DNA from: Fragilariopsis cylindrus CCMP1102
Taxonomy: Eukaryota; Bacillariophyta; Bacillariophyceae; Bacillariales; Bacillariaceae
Assembly (NCBI GenBank): GCA_900095095.1
Contig: FMBT01000061.1
Coordinates: forward strand, 29,827 to 93,826
Direction of reading: 5' to 3'
DNA length: 64,000 nt
Shown here piece by piece: positions 47,427 through 59,200 of the stretch (position 1 is its first letter; the number at the start of each line of letters is the position of its first letter). The translations under genes and the position numbers were made by a program. Below the pieces are notes generated by a model. That model was not told the DNA's origin. It searched no databases and worked only from the letters and a program-made list of their open reading frames with translations.

Positions 47427-47739
47427 ATGGATGTCGAGATCGCAGTTATAGTAACTTTTGTTGATTACGATACTGTAGAAGTAACAGTTCCCAACTGGAA
47501 AGATGTTTGGAAGAGCATTTATTCTGAAGTAGTAATGGGATATCCATCCAACCCAGTCAGTTTCTTAGGTTGTTGGGAGAGAAAGGAAGAACTGTATATA
47601 TTGTTTTGATACTGGGGATCCATTATCTGTTCTTGCATTACTTCAATCAATACAACAAGACCACACTGTACTTTGTTTAGAAGAAGATTGTAGTGAAATT
47701 ACTAAATATTGTGGAGAAGAAGAGTATTCTCCTCCCTAG
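47427..47739 (+). CDS. Small unrecognised protein, probably frame broken
   Basis: The first ORF reads MDVEIAVIVTFVDYDTVEV and ends at 47609. A second frame, continuing FDTGDPLSVLALLQSIQQD and ending EEEYSPP with TAG at 47737, looks like genuine protein. Joining them needs a net shift near 47590. About 100 residues in total. No domain is recognised. Confidence 0.35.
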
Positions 47740-49118
47740 TTATGTTAATAATGGTGATCAAATGTTGGACCATGAACAGTAGCAAAATAATTTGTGAAGC
47801 TAGTACTTGCTCGCTCACCATAAAAGTTTCTTTACTTGGGCGGTAGTGTTTCTGAATCAAATAATCCTTGCTCATGTGAATGGAAGGGTGGATGGTAGCC
47901 ACAAAAATCACAAATTATAAGAGAAAGGAGGATTATTTCCAACAATAATGTATTATCATTGGTAGTGATAGGATATTATATTTTGCTGCTGTGATGAATG
48001 GAGGCAATGGTTATATACTGGTGTAAAAATATAGTTGTTCTACTATATAGTAATGAATAGTTTTGGATGGATTCTATTTTTAAATGAATGACTAGAAAAT
48101 TATCATAATGAAATACTGTATTGTAGCAGCAAAGGAAATGGATTTGAAGGCAGTAGACATAGTTCCAATTCGTCATTCAATTGAAATGCTTATATATCAT
48201 TCTTTGAAACTCTTTCTTCTACTGGTGCATCATCATTTCATTGCTACTGGGAATCATGCATTGTCTTCATCTTTGGTACCAGCAGCAGCAGTATTGTTTG
48301 CTTGTTCTGTTCCGGTAAACAGTAGTACAATTGTGTCAAATTGTACATAGGGCGTTATGACCATAAAGGTAAATATTTGACAACTGTGAACAGTTGAAGC
48401 CGAAGCACAAAGTGCAAACGCCAAACCGCCAATACAAATACCGTACTAGACTAAGCAATGTTATGAATACCGTTGAAACAGCCAAGATTATGAGAAACGC
48501 TCTGGACCTCTATCTTTCATTGCTGATGAATTGTAATAACGATAGACTAAGTAAACAAGTGTGTTGATAACAACCCTTTGCGTTTGAACTGATTGAGATA
48601 CTGCCTTAGCGGTATCAATAGATATATCTACATACAAATAACACCAATCAGAAGATTAGGTCTGTATTCAAAAGGGTGAGTAGCCTGCCTGGTAGAACAA
48701 CCACAGCAGTCTATCTAGCACATAGATAGATGAAGAGTAACTATCAATGTAAATATCTCATCCCTTATGTTGTGGGTTAGTCACTACCATGTTCTATTCA
48801 TGCCAATATTCAATACTCAGAAGTCTACAATGTAATACTGTACTATTTGCTATTAGTACTTGCTTTATTCAATTCTTATTGTGTATGCATGTCGACAAGA
48901 ATGGCTAAATGCCGAGAAGAAACTAGTTCTGCTCTCATAAATAATTATCGCTTCGTTATGATTTTCAATTCATGATTACATAATATTTATTATGCACATC
49001 GAAGATCGAAGAAGAAGACGACTTAAAAAGAAATCAATCGATCTTTCATCAAACGCAGTGGTGCTAACAAATTCAATAGGAAACACTCCGAGAAGGCGGG
49101 TTGATAATTAGAACAATA
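47740..49118. other. Intergenic, no gene seen
   Basis: AT-rich with several short ORFs on both strands, none with plausible composition or a domain. Confidence 0.4.
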
Positions 49119-49587
49119 ATGTCGAAACGGACGAATCTTGGCGAGAAAAGAAATCGACAAGATTTGTTTTCTTCTTCTTCTAATCAAACGGGCACATCAT
49201 CATTGTCATCATCACGACGAAAGAATAATAAGAGTAAATAATAATAATAATAATAATAATAATACAGCATCAGAGGCACAAAAGATACAAAAATCATTAT
49301 TGAAGACAAAACACTTACTTCAAAATGAATTACATCGTGTAACGAATATAACGAATGTTATTGAAGAAGATGGACATATATTAGAAAAAACAATGGACGA
49401 GCATAAATCACTTAATACAAAAAAGGCACAATCTGCATTAACATCATTGGAAAGAGCACAACAACACGAGCAACGTGTGTTGAATGGATCAATATTAATT
49501 TTTATTCTAACGGTATTATATATTATATGGTGTCGCGTACTTATAAAACTGGATTTTATTTCTGTAATACTCGATCGGATAGTTTAA
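49119..49587 (+). CDS. Sec20-like SNARE, one frame break
   Basis: Start MSKRTNLGEKRNRQDLF; the frame is lost at AGTAAATAAT (about 49238) in front of an AAT repeat, and one more A restores an Asn run. The body is helical and SNARE-like: QKSLLKTKHLLQNELHRVT, then a helix with LTSLERAQQHEQRVLNGS, followed by a C-terminal membrane anchor LIFILTVLYIIWCRVL. The layout (short head, one Qb-type SNARE helix, C-terminal tail anchor) fits Sec20/BNIP1, the ER SNARE for Golgi-to-ER traffic. Length, about 156 residues, is short for the family. Confidence 0.65.
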
Positions 49588-49955
49588 TACAGTACAGTGG
49601 TAGAAAAACTAACTTACTATTAGACTAAATAATGGAATGGAATTAACTTGAGTAGAGAATTTAAAATGAAGAAGAATAGACTACAATATACATAATACAT
49701 ACTATTGAATAGCTAGGAAATGTACGAGCAATTCAAGATAGTTTAGAACGCATACACCGCATTCAGTATTGATCACATCATTTATAAAGAATTGTTTGAT
49801 TAATAATTAATAGTAGTATTATGATTTATTTAGATAAATAAAACTAATAGTACCGTCCGTCCGCATTCTCTTTCTTAATATATTTATAAATACCATGCGC
49901 TCATCGTTGTCGTTACTTGTTCTATTGTTTTTTTATTTTTATTATATTATATTTA
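49588..49955. other. Intergenic between convergent genes
   Basis: AT-rich 3' flanks. No gene seen. Confidence 0.5.
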
Positions 49956-50222
49956 TTATTCTAATGCTTCATATTTAGGATATTTAATTCCAGGATAGTC
50001 AGCATCGTATTGATTTGTTGGTAATCCTAATGCACGTCTGATAGGAACAACTGTAATAGGTAATGTAATCCCAACAGTAAATAGTAAAACTGACATTGCA
50101 GGGATTGGATGACGATGAATAAATCCTTTTGCCCAACCCTTTGGCATAGAACCTTGTAATATACCAACACAACCAACTAATGTCGATAACACACCAATCT
50201 CATGACCTTCCCATCGTACCAT
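49956..50222 (-). CDS. Small two-helix membrane protein, possibly a complex I accessory subunit
   Basis: An uninterrupted 88-residue ORF with a hydrophobic N-terminal segment (GVLSTLVGCVGILQG) and a second helix (AMSVLLFTVGITLPITVV), followed by PIRRALGLPTNQYD. Composition and length are those of a real small mitochondrial inner-membrane protein. The second helix and the following basic and QYD segment recall the NDUFA3/B9 subunit of NADH dehydrogenase, but this is a weak resemblance. Confidence 0.55.
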   Translation of the reverse strand: MVRWEGHEIGVLSTLVGCVGILQGSMPKGWAKGFIHRHPIPAMSVLLFTVGITLPITVVPIRRALGLPTNQYDADYPGIKYPKYEALE

Positions 50223-51139
50223 ATTTTATATATTATATTATTATTTTGTTTTTGTTATTTATTTATTTATCTCTGTTTGAAAATAAAATTCAACAATCAA
50301 AACGTTTTAATTCATTTTTCATTTCCAAAGGATCAGATATAATTTATCAGTGCCAAACAAATTATATTAGATATATACATATATACATATATTTGTATAG
50401 GACATATAGAATACATATACATAGAGAAAGATAGAAGCACAGAAAATCTGGTGAGTTTTCATCCAATCCTCTTTAAAATATAATATAATAAAATATAATA
50501 TTACACCATGCACGTAACAAGACGTAATACAATATTGAATTACTTTTCTTCCCACAACCGAATAATTATCTCTACAATCTTCATCTCCATCGAATTACAT
50601 ATTTGCGTACGGACAATCATTTCACGATTTTACTTACATGATGTTTTAAATGCCCTTACAATGTATGTGCATTTACAACAGAATTGATTGATCTCTTGGA
50701 GGATCGGGATGGGGCGATTGATTTGATGTGTTGTTGTGGTTCTTGTTATTTTGTGCGTTGTGCGAAACGGTAATAGTCGTAAGTCGTTGAGGAGATGAAA
50801 CAAAAGAAAGCAAGTGTTACTTGTTTTGTGCATATCCCCTAAATAATTAAATCCCCCGAATTGTTCGTCCGTCCAACGCCACCATTCTTTCTACGAAGAA
50901 AAATTCATCACTGCCTTCATGCTTGTTTGACGTGACTTGAGGCAATCCGCTCCAGTACATTTTCTACACGTAAAATACGTACAAAAAGTAGACTAGCATG
51001 ATTTTAACATGAAAAAGGCAAGGCAGATAACGTTAGTTGCTAACAACAACTACTCTCATACAAACTGAAAAACGCTGTGAAAGAAGATGAACAAACAATA
51101 ATTAAATTACAGTGAAGCCACAATTAAATTAATAACACA
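50223..51139. other. Intergenic, no gene seen
   Basis: AT-rich with TA-rich simple sequence near 50365-50420. No supported ORF. Confidence 0.5.
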
Positions 51140-54100
51140 ATGAGTACTATCATCCAAAGGGCACGGACTAGTGGCAAATGCCCTCCATCTTTACTTCGTG
51201 ATGATGAAGACATCAATTTTGATAGTGCGACAGTGAAAGTAGTAGATGTCAACGGTAAGTTATATGACAGTATTGTACCTTTGTTTTGTTTTATTTTAGC
51301 TCTACTGCACTTATTTATTTATTGTTATGGGTGTCAGTTAGTCCTCGCAGTTGCAGTTGGGTAATGGGTGATGATGCCTTATATTATTTCACAATGTTGT
51401 TTCGATCTTCATCTGTATTCCTTTCTTACCCCCCCCCCCCCCCCCTTCACTTTCTTTACCGCCGTATTTATATTTTCATTCCTTCAAAACTATTTATTTA
51501 TTTCATGATATAATATAATATAATATAATACAGAACTACAAATATCCTCAGGACCTACGGTTCCTGATGATTTTAAGAAGCTATTGGAGGTACGTTGAGA
51601 ATTTTTATTGGTTCAATATTTATAGGGCAGTCGTAGCGGCGCAAGTTTTTGAGTGGGAACCCCGGACGGTGTATGTAGAAGGGATTTGTTCGGTGTGGTA
51701 TTTATACAGTACAAGTAGTCGGTCAGTCGGGTGATAGAAAAACGAAAATGAGAAGAGTTTAGTATCCTTTACAAGGTTACGATAATATCTGATTTTCGGG
51801 TGGCATGATTAGGCTCTCGTCCCTCCTTTCAACTGGACGGACGAGTCTCGATTGAACCTGGCTTATTTATCTTTCAAGTTGGGCTTTCACATAAAAGTGG
51901 AAATTTACTATGCATGCCATGTGGTGCAATACAGTACTCCTCGGAAAGATCCTTCTTCTGATTTTAGGAATTGGTCTGTCGCTGCCTCTTCTAGATGCGC
52001 GTTCGCTTCACATCTTGTGGCGTTGACATAAGTGTTGTCAATGATCGATCTATTGACGATTGTCTTTGTTGGGGCTGGAAGAAAAACCCGGTCTTTCCAC
52101 CCAGGATTCGATTCGAACGACTAGTTGCATATAGCGCTTATGTCATTATTTTTTTTCGACATGCGTATAACTCCAAAACCTTCCACTTTTGGAGTCGTGT
52201 GAGATGTAAGAAGCTTCAACGTATACATATTTCATGTCGATACTTTCTACTAGGCTAGGCGAATTGTGATAGATTGTTTGATATATATCCGAGTATCGGG
52301 AATAGTGGTCATATACAAATCGACCTGTTTCTGCTTTATCAATCTATCTATACTAGAAACAAGAATCAATCGACATCTATACGAAAGTTAATCTTCGTAC
52401 ATACAATGAAAGCATAGCTTCTTTTTGAGAGTTGAGTTGGTGGAGATTAGAGTTTATTGAACTATTAGAACGATCAACATCTTTTCGGAAGATAATGACT
52501 CAATAATAATGTATGTTCTGATTACTTACAACAGTTCAGGCAGGCACACTCATATTTGAACAAAACCCAATGTTTGAGGAGGCATAATATATGTCTACAC
52601 CGATCATCTGTTAGCCTAGTCGACTAGCATTAGACCCACGAAGATAGGATATTTACACACACTCGAAATTGGGATAATAGCTGTTTTCCCATCATCTTTA
52701 AATGGTTAGGCAAGCAAAGGTATTGATTCAGGCATATGGATCATTGAAGGAATAATGAATTATCGTCTTTATATAAAGCGTATACCGTACATACATGTTA
52801 CCAACAATATATATTAACTTATATCAAATACATACCACTCAAAACTTGACGTCATAAGAAACAAAAAAATCTCAAATTTTTGATTTAGCTACTTTTTTGA
52901 GTCATACGAATAATCACCCGCCAATTAATTGACATTACACCATCATATGACTTATGAACTCCTGTCTTACCTATGTTCTCCTTGTTCTCGACTTTTCTTT
53001 CCACTCTTATTTCTATTTCGGAACAGATGGCATCAAATTTAGAAAGTATTCCAGGAGATCCAGATACCAAAAAGGCTATTTTGATCACAAGAAGATGCAT
53101 TATCCTTACCTTGGTAGCGTCTACCCCGACTGAAAACACTACATTGGATTCGATTCTGCAAAACGGTTACCTTAGTGAAGTAAAGCTATGGATGGATGAT
53201 ATACTAAAAGGATTTGTGGGTGAGTTTTTTCATCAATGTTTGACAATCGTACGGTAGCCTATATTCATAGCATATTTTTGGGTCTGTTCTTTGTGTAGGT
53301 TGTCTAACAATGATCTCAAAATAACTTCGTGTTGTCTTTTTTCGTAACACTCTCTTGTAGGCGGAATTGATCTTCTACTCTATTTACTATCTAGTATTTC
53401 ACAATTACCTGTAACAAAGTCAGTAGTTAAGGAAAGTGGTCTAGGAAAGGTTATAGGTACTATAGAAAAGCATAAAATTTGTGCAGGCTCTCCTAATGAA
53501 TAGCTATTAGTGAACGAGTTAGTGTGATCAAGGCTGCATGGCACAAATCTGTGAAAGCTAGAAAAGATAAGCCACAAAATAAAGTTGCTCCCACGGATGA
53601 CAAATATTCGTCTAAACGTGAATTAGAAAAATCGTCCTCGCAGTCTTCCTCTCCGACAACCAAAAAAATTAAGTTGGATGATTCCAAAAAGTCATCCTTT
53701 TCTAGCTTGTTGAAAAAAGTAGCACCTTCTTCGTCAGACGACTCTGCCACAACAGCCACTGACGTATCATCTAGTGTAACGAATGGTGATGCATCTAAAA
53801 CTGCAGTATCGTCGAAGAGTAAGGGAATGCGTCTAAAATGGAAGGACCATTTCGGGGGAACGTTATCATCCACCAATATTGAAGATGGAGAAACTCAAGC
53901 AGATGATGAAAATGCGGATGAGTCGTCAGGATCTGCTTGGAAAGATCGACAAAAGCGTGATCGAATTCGCGAAAAGGAACTCGTTTTGAAGTACAAGTAC
54001 GTGATATGCGCTAGAGTCTAATTTGTTGTATGTGCTTCTTTTATTAGTTAGGAAAGATGATTGATTCTCACCCTCTTACTTTCTTTATTTATTATCTGCT

Positions 54101-55695
54101 GCTACTAGGAAAAGAAAGCTTTCGGATGATGACGATGATGACAACGGTGGCGATATACGAGTGGAATCTAAATCGCACAAGCTAATACAACCGACGATTG
54201 CATGGCACGTACCATTATTGTTGCCAGAACGCCACGATGCTCCTCCCCCCAAAACAATTCGAAAGAAAAGCTAGCACAAGCGACTCGAATAACAAGCGTA
54301 GTACCTGCGCGATACTCATCCGAACTTAACGTTCCAAGTAACCCAGCACCTCTCAGCGATGTAGAGCAAGCACTCGATATGACGTCGCAGTCATCTACCG
54401 TAACCCAAACCATTCCTTTTTTGTCCCACAGGCGCCAGTTGCGCCGCACCCGCTCCACAGACCATCGCTACAACTCCCGCATACCTCCCTGCCCCGGCAA
54501 CCCAGCCAGCGTCTGGAATAGCCAACGCAGAAACTGTTCAGTCTCTTGGACTACCTCCTTCCTTGTAGGTCAGAACTTACAGGCTCTACAAACACTCGCG
54601 GGTACACCGAAACTTTTAGGTTCGTTCGTTGATAATAATGGAATGTATGATCAAGCCAGATTGATGAATCTTGTGCAGACATTAAGTCAGAACTCACCTG
54701 GTAGTGGACAGCAGCAGCAACAACAACAACATTCAAACACGGGATACCAGCAACCAACATCCATGGGTCACAGTGCCCCCAGTGCAGGTACTATGGTCAA
54801 CCACCAGGAGCTGGAGGAATGTATGGTGCGGCACCTAGTATCAACAAGTACGGTCCGGTTCCGACGAATCAATCCCCGTATGGGAAAATGCTTCTGGAGG
54901 ATACCGTGGAACCCAGAATAGCTCGGAAGGAAATCTGCATTTGAGTGGATACGGTCCACACACAACACAACCGGAGATCATTGCTCTTTTCTCGCCATAC
55001 GTACAGGTCAGAGAAGTAGTTATGAAGGGTACTTTTGTTTTGTCAACACAGACGACGCTATGATGGCAAAACAGGCTCGTGAGGCACTGAATGGAGCTCT
55101 TTTGGGTGGAGCACCAATTCGTATTAACATGGCACAAAGAAAGAACCGTGATCCTAATCATAGCGGACCTGGACCTGCTAACAATGCAGGTGCCGGTGAG
55201 GTGCAGGCTCTTATTATGGAAATCATCAAGCTCCCCGAGCTCCAAATCCTGGATACCTTCAGGACCAGGAGCTGGGATGAACAATCCTGGCTTCCCCCCA
55301 CCCCCTGCAATGGGAGGACCCCCACCGCAGGGTCAGATCACTGACATATCTCTCGTTAGAGATGATCGTGGCAACGCAGCCACGAAAAATTTGTTTGTTG
55401 CAGGGTACGGACAAGCTACGGATGAACAACAACTGCGAGAACTCTTCACGGCTCATACACAGATTACTGCAATTATTTCAAAGGGACATTCAGCTTTATA
55501 AATACAACCAGCAAGGAAGCAGCGGTGTATACTCGCTCTCAGCTTGGAGGAACCATGTTGAATGGAGGAGTCTTGAGGATAAATTTCGCTAAGGAATCTG
55601 GACGACTTGGAACCAGTTTTGATTCAACATACGGAGGGGGTTCTGGTGGTCAAAGTCGGTCACAGCCACAGTCGCAGTCGCATTATGGTCGTTAA
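51140..55695 (+). CDS. TFIIS-LW domain protein with two C-terminal RRMs, frame broken
   Basis: Exons 51140-51254, 51534-51589, 53027-53219, 53361-53996 and from 54109 on join in phase. A TFIIS N-terminal (LW) domain runs from about residue 70 to 165 (NGYLSEVKLWMDDILKG, VGGIDLLLYLLSSISQLPV, AISERVSVIKAAWHKSV). It is followed by a Ser/Lys-rich linker, SKGMRLKWKDHFGGTL, a nuclear signal KKRKLSDDDDDD, a Pro/Gln-rich region, and two RRMs: LHLSGYGPHTTQPEIIALF (54940 on) with GTFVFVNTDDAMMAK, and KNLFVAGYGQATDEQQLREL (55385 on) with LNGGVLRINFAKESG. Frame breaks lie near 53503 (GAATAGC), 54270, 54420-54560, 54890-54930, 55250 and 55480. LW domains bind transcription elongation partners; the layout recalls PNUTS but with RRMs. 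Confidence 0.8.
51429..51445. repeat. C homopolymer, 17 bases, in an intron
   Basis: Uninterrupted C run in intron 1 of the LW-RRM gene. Confidence 0.9.
51590..53026 (+). other. Unusually long intron (1,437 nt)
   Basis: Intron 2 of the LW-RRM gene, bounded by GTACGT and a TTCGGAACAG acceptor. All other introns found in this window are 120-300 nt. It contains no supported ORF and no clear terminal repeats. Confidence 0.65.
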
Positions 55696-56278
55696 AAAAG
55701 TAAAAGAATCCTCACTTGCAACTATGATTTAAATATCTAATTTTGAGCAAAATGGTTTATATTGATATATGCTTATCACCCTTTTCCTTCGCTGCATTTT
55801 ACTATCGTAGCCTACTGTTAATTGAGCTGTATATCCTTCATTGTTCTTGGAGATAAATCAAACTACTATTCCAGCCTTGCCTTACAGCTGTCAAGTTCTA
55901 TATTATATATCTAGTCTACATTCATATCCACAAAAAATAAATTGGTAGGCAGGGCAACACAAAAAATAATTAATAATGATATCACAAATAAATAATAAAG
56001 AAGATGGTTATGCTCTCTAAGTGCTTATCATCAAAGTTTATAAAGCCGCACTTGTGTACTGCCATTCTTATTTATAAGTTGTAATAAGCTAAGTAGTCGT
56101 ACACTGTACTATGTTTCATGATGAGTATCCCATTTTTTATCTTCCACCAAATTCTGTTTGCGCGTGAAAAATCGAAAAAACGCCAACATCAAGAATTATT
56201 TTTTCGATCATCACAATCACATCATACACTAATCACTAATCTGCAACTTTGCTTATTCTAAAATAGCAGCTAATAACA
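55696..56278. other. Intergenic, no gene seen
   Basis: AT-rich spacer between two plus-strand genes. No feature. Confidence 0.5.
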
Positions 56279-59200
56279 ATGAAAAGCAAAAATCGATTAG
56301 CAACCACCTCATCGACGTCGATAGCAATAGAAGAAGTCGAAAGTTACCATGAATACTGGAACTGTGTATCTTGACGGTCACCAAGGAGAAAATAGAATAG
56401 AACCGAATAATGCATCATCGAGTAATACAAATAATAAGGATACGAAGAATGTCGACGACAACAATAACAAGGAGCGTCGGCTAATACTAATACTACTACA
56501 ACTGCTGCTGCTGATACTATTATTACCACAAGTAGTAGGCCTCTATTGACTCCTCACACCCTTCGCTTACTAAGACTTATTGAGGGTGGATCGACAGATC
56601 ATGCACGTATGGCTGTGACTCATTTGAAGGTTGTTACTATGGGATCATGTCCGCTCGTATTATGGGAAATTTTAGGACGATTGCAGGCCTATTTGGTTTC
56701 TCCGGAATGGAATACTCGATCAAATGCAGGTTTAGCGATGGAAGGTGTTGCTCAACATTTACCTGTGCAAGATCAGGAAGAATTCCTATCACAAGATCAT
56801 CATTATCATCGTCATCGTCGTTACGATGGCGACAATATCAATAACAAAATGAAAATGATAACAATAACGACGAAGATTCGACTTGGCTGAAAATTATCGA
56901 CCTTGAGGAAAATTTCCCAACTATATTGAAAAAAGGACGACTGCTGTTTGCCGCTGTAGAATCCCGATATCAAGGAAAGGAGGATGACGAGCAATTAGAA
57001 CATCTAGATGAATCCTATCAAGGATCGAAACACTTTTGTAGAATGAGACTTGAAATGCAGCGAAGTATATTGAATAAACGACTTGGACTATCAAATATAT
57101 TAGCTCACTACAGCATCGACGTCGATCAGTCTATAAAAAGCGAACTGATCGAGGAACACCCAAAAAAGAAACAGAAAAGAGATTGCAAAACTTCCAAGAA
57201 AAAAGCACGTGTTTCAATCCGAGCCTTGCTAACTATGGAAATACGGCAGCAGCAGCAGCGGCAGCAGCAACACAATGATGGTTCGAACACTGTATCTCAT
57301 CGTAATGCACAATCGTTACTTGCTGGAGAACTGATGTTTCGAATCTTTGATCCGTCCTGGCATGTCCGACACGGATCATTCATTGGGATTTTAGCCCTCA
57401 TACGGGCATGGAAGGCGCACAACAACAGACAGTACGGAGAAGACTTATTTGGCGTATGGCCGCAGGATATTCTTGCCTGTACACTTGTGTTTTGGCGTTG
57501 GATCGCTTTGGGGATTATTCTGGTGCATCAATGGAAGAAACTGTGTCGGGTGGTACGGTCGCACCTATTCGGGAGATGGCAGGACAAGTATTTGCGGTAG
57601 TTTTTCTTATGTCTCCTGAACCCCTTCGACTGAAGGTAATTGGTCTTTTGAATTCACTACTTCAACACGATGAATGGGAGACTCGACACGGAGCACTTCT
57701 TGCAATCAAGTATATCGTTGTTTTAATGGCAGCTTCTTCGAAAACACCTGCCGAGAAATGTCAATGGAAAGAGCATTTCTTGGTCTACTTTGTTGATACG
57801 GTGATCAGTGGATTGGAAGATAAAAATGACGATGTTCAGGGTGTTGCGTCACAGATATTATGCTTTTCCTTACCATATTTTGATACAGACAAAGAAGAAG
57901 AAAGCAATTTCATCCCTCGTGTCATTCAATCTCTTTGGAAATCTCTAGTGAATATTCGAGTAGTATCATCTTCTATCAATGATATTGTAAAATTGCTGTC
58001 ACAAATTATCCGAACAAATGCAATGATGCATTGCATGTTATATCAAATACTAATTCATCCTTACATGGTTTGGTTCAAATTTTCACCCAAATGAGTGAAT
58101 TACTACAGTGTGAACTTAAATCCGTCAAAATTTCTATACTATATGTGATTGGATCACTTTCTCGTCAACTCGTCCAGCTTTTGAGCAAGCAAAATCAACC
58201 GACTATTAGTGAAGCTGACAAGGTACAAGCAGAGAATGCTTTTGTGTCATTGTGAAGGATGTCTATAGTCTCTGCTGTGAGACCAGTTTGGTTCATAATG
58301 ACGATGAATACAACAATCAAAATGGCAATTCCGACCTAAAGGTACTACACAAAACATGTGATGAAACTTGGACGATTCTGTCGGAGGTCTCGAATATTGT
58401 TTTTCGTGATAGCATACCGATGCAAAATGAGCTCGATTATAATTTGCTGACAAACTATTTCGATGCTAGAGAAAATATGAAATTGTCAGACGGATTTTCG
58501 CTCAGGATCCGAACGGATCATGCAACTACTATAGCAGCAATCTTTGTAGACAATGGCAAGAATCAACCCGACGAGACAGGACCTGACAATTGCATGGAAC
58601 GATACAATATTCTAGCGTTATTCCTCCTTTCGTACGTTAATTCACCGTTTATTTTTCACTGTGAAGCATTATGCTTCTTGGTTCAAGCTTTATTTAATTC
58701 CAACGTCCAATCATCGCATTCGAACGACGAAAAGGTGGATCTGATAACAATCCTTCAACTATGTCAAACAAGGCTCCTTGCTAAGCTAGAGAAAGGTATA
58801 TTAGGTAAATTTTATAGAAGATCGGATCAGATTATGCAGGAGCCTCAATCCTTAAAGATTATCACGGACTCAATCTCCACTGGGTATAAGATGGTATTCC
58901 GAAGGGAAGGTTCTGGGAAAGCTGCCGCAGCAACAGTTATTGACTTGTGGAGAGAGGCCGGGATGTTTCCAAAATATGTGAAGGATACTCCCGCGACACA
59001 GTTAACGATTGATTACATGCGTCTCTATTCTCAAATCGTAGGGACGTTAATCGCTGGCGGGATTATATATCTACCAACGAAATTGACCCCCATTGTTCGA
59101 CCCTTGATGACATCGATTCAAAACGAGCAGGACAAAAAATTCCAAAATTTAATTAGTTCGTACATGGAAAGATTCCTACTGGTGATTATAAATGGGCCTG

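Noticed and set aside
52090-52130. Sequence resembling the end of a tRNA (GATTCGATTCGAACGAC)
   Set aside because: The stem pairs do not hold and no cloverleaf fits around it.
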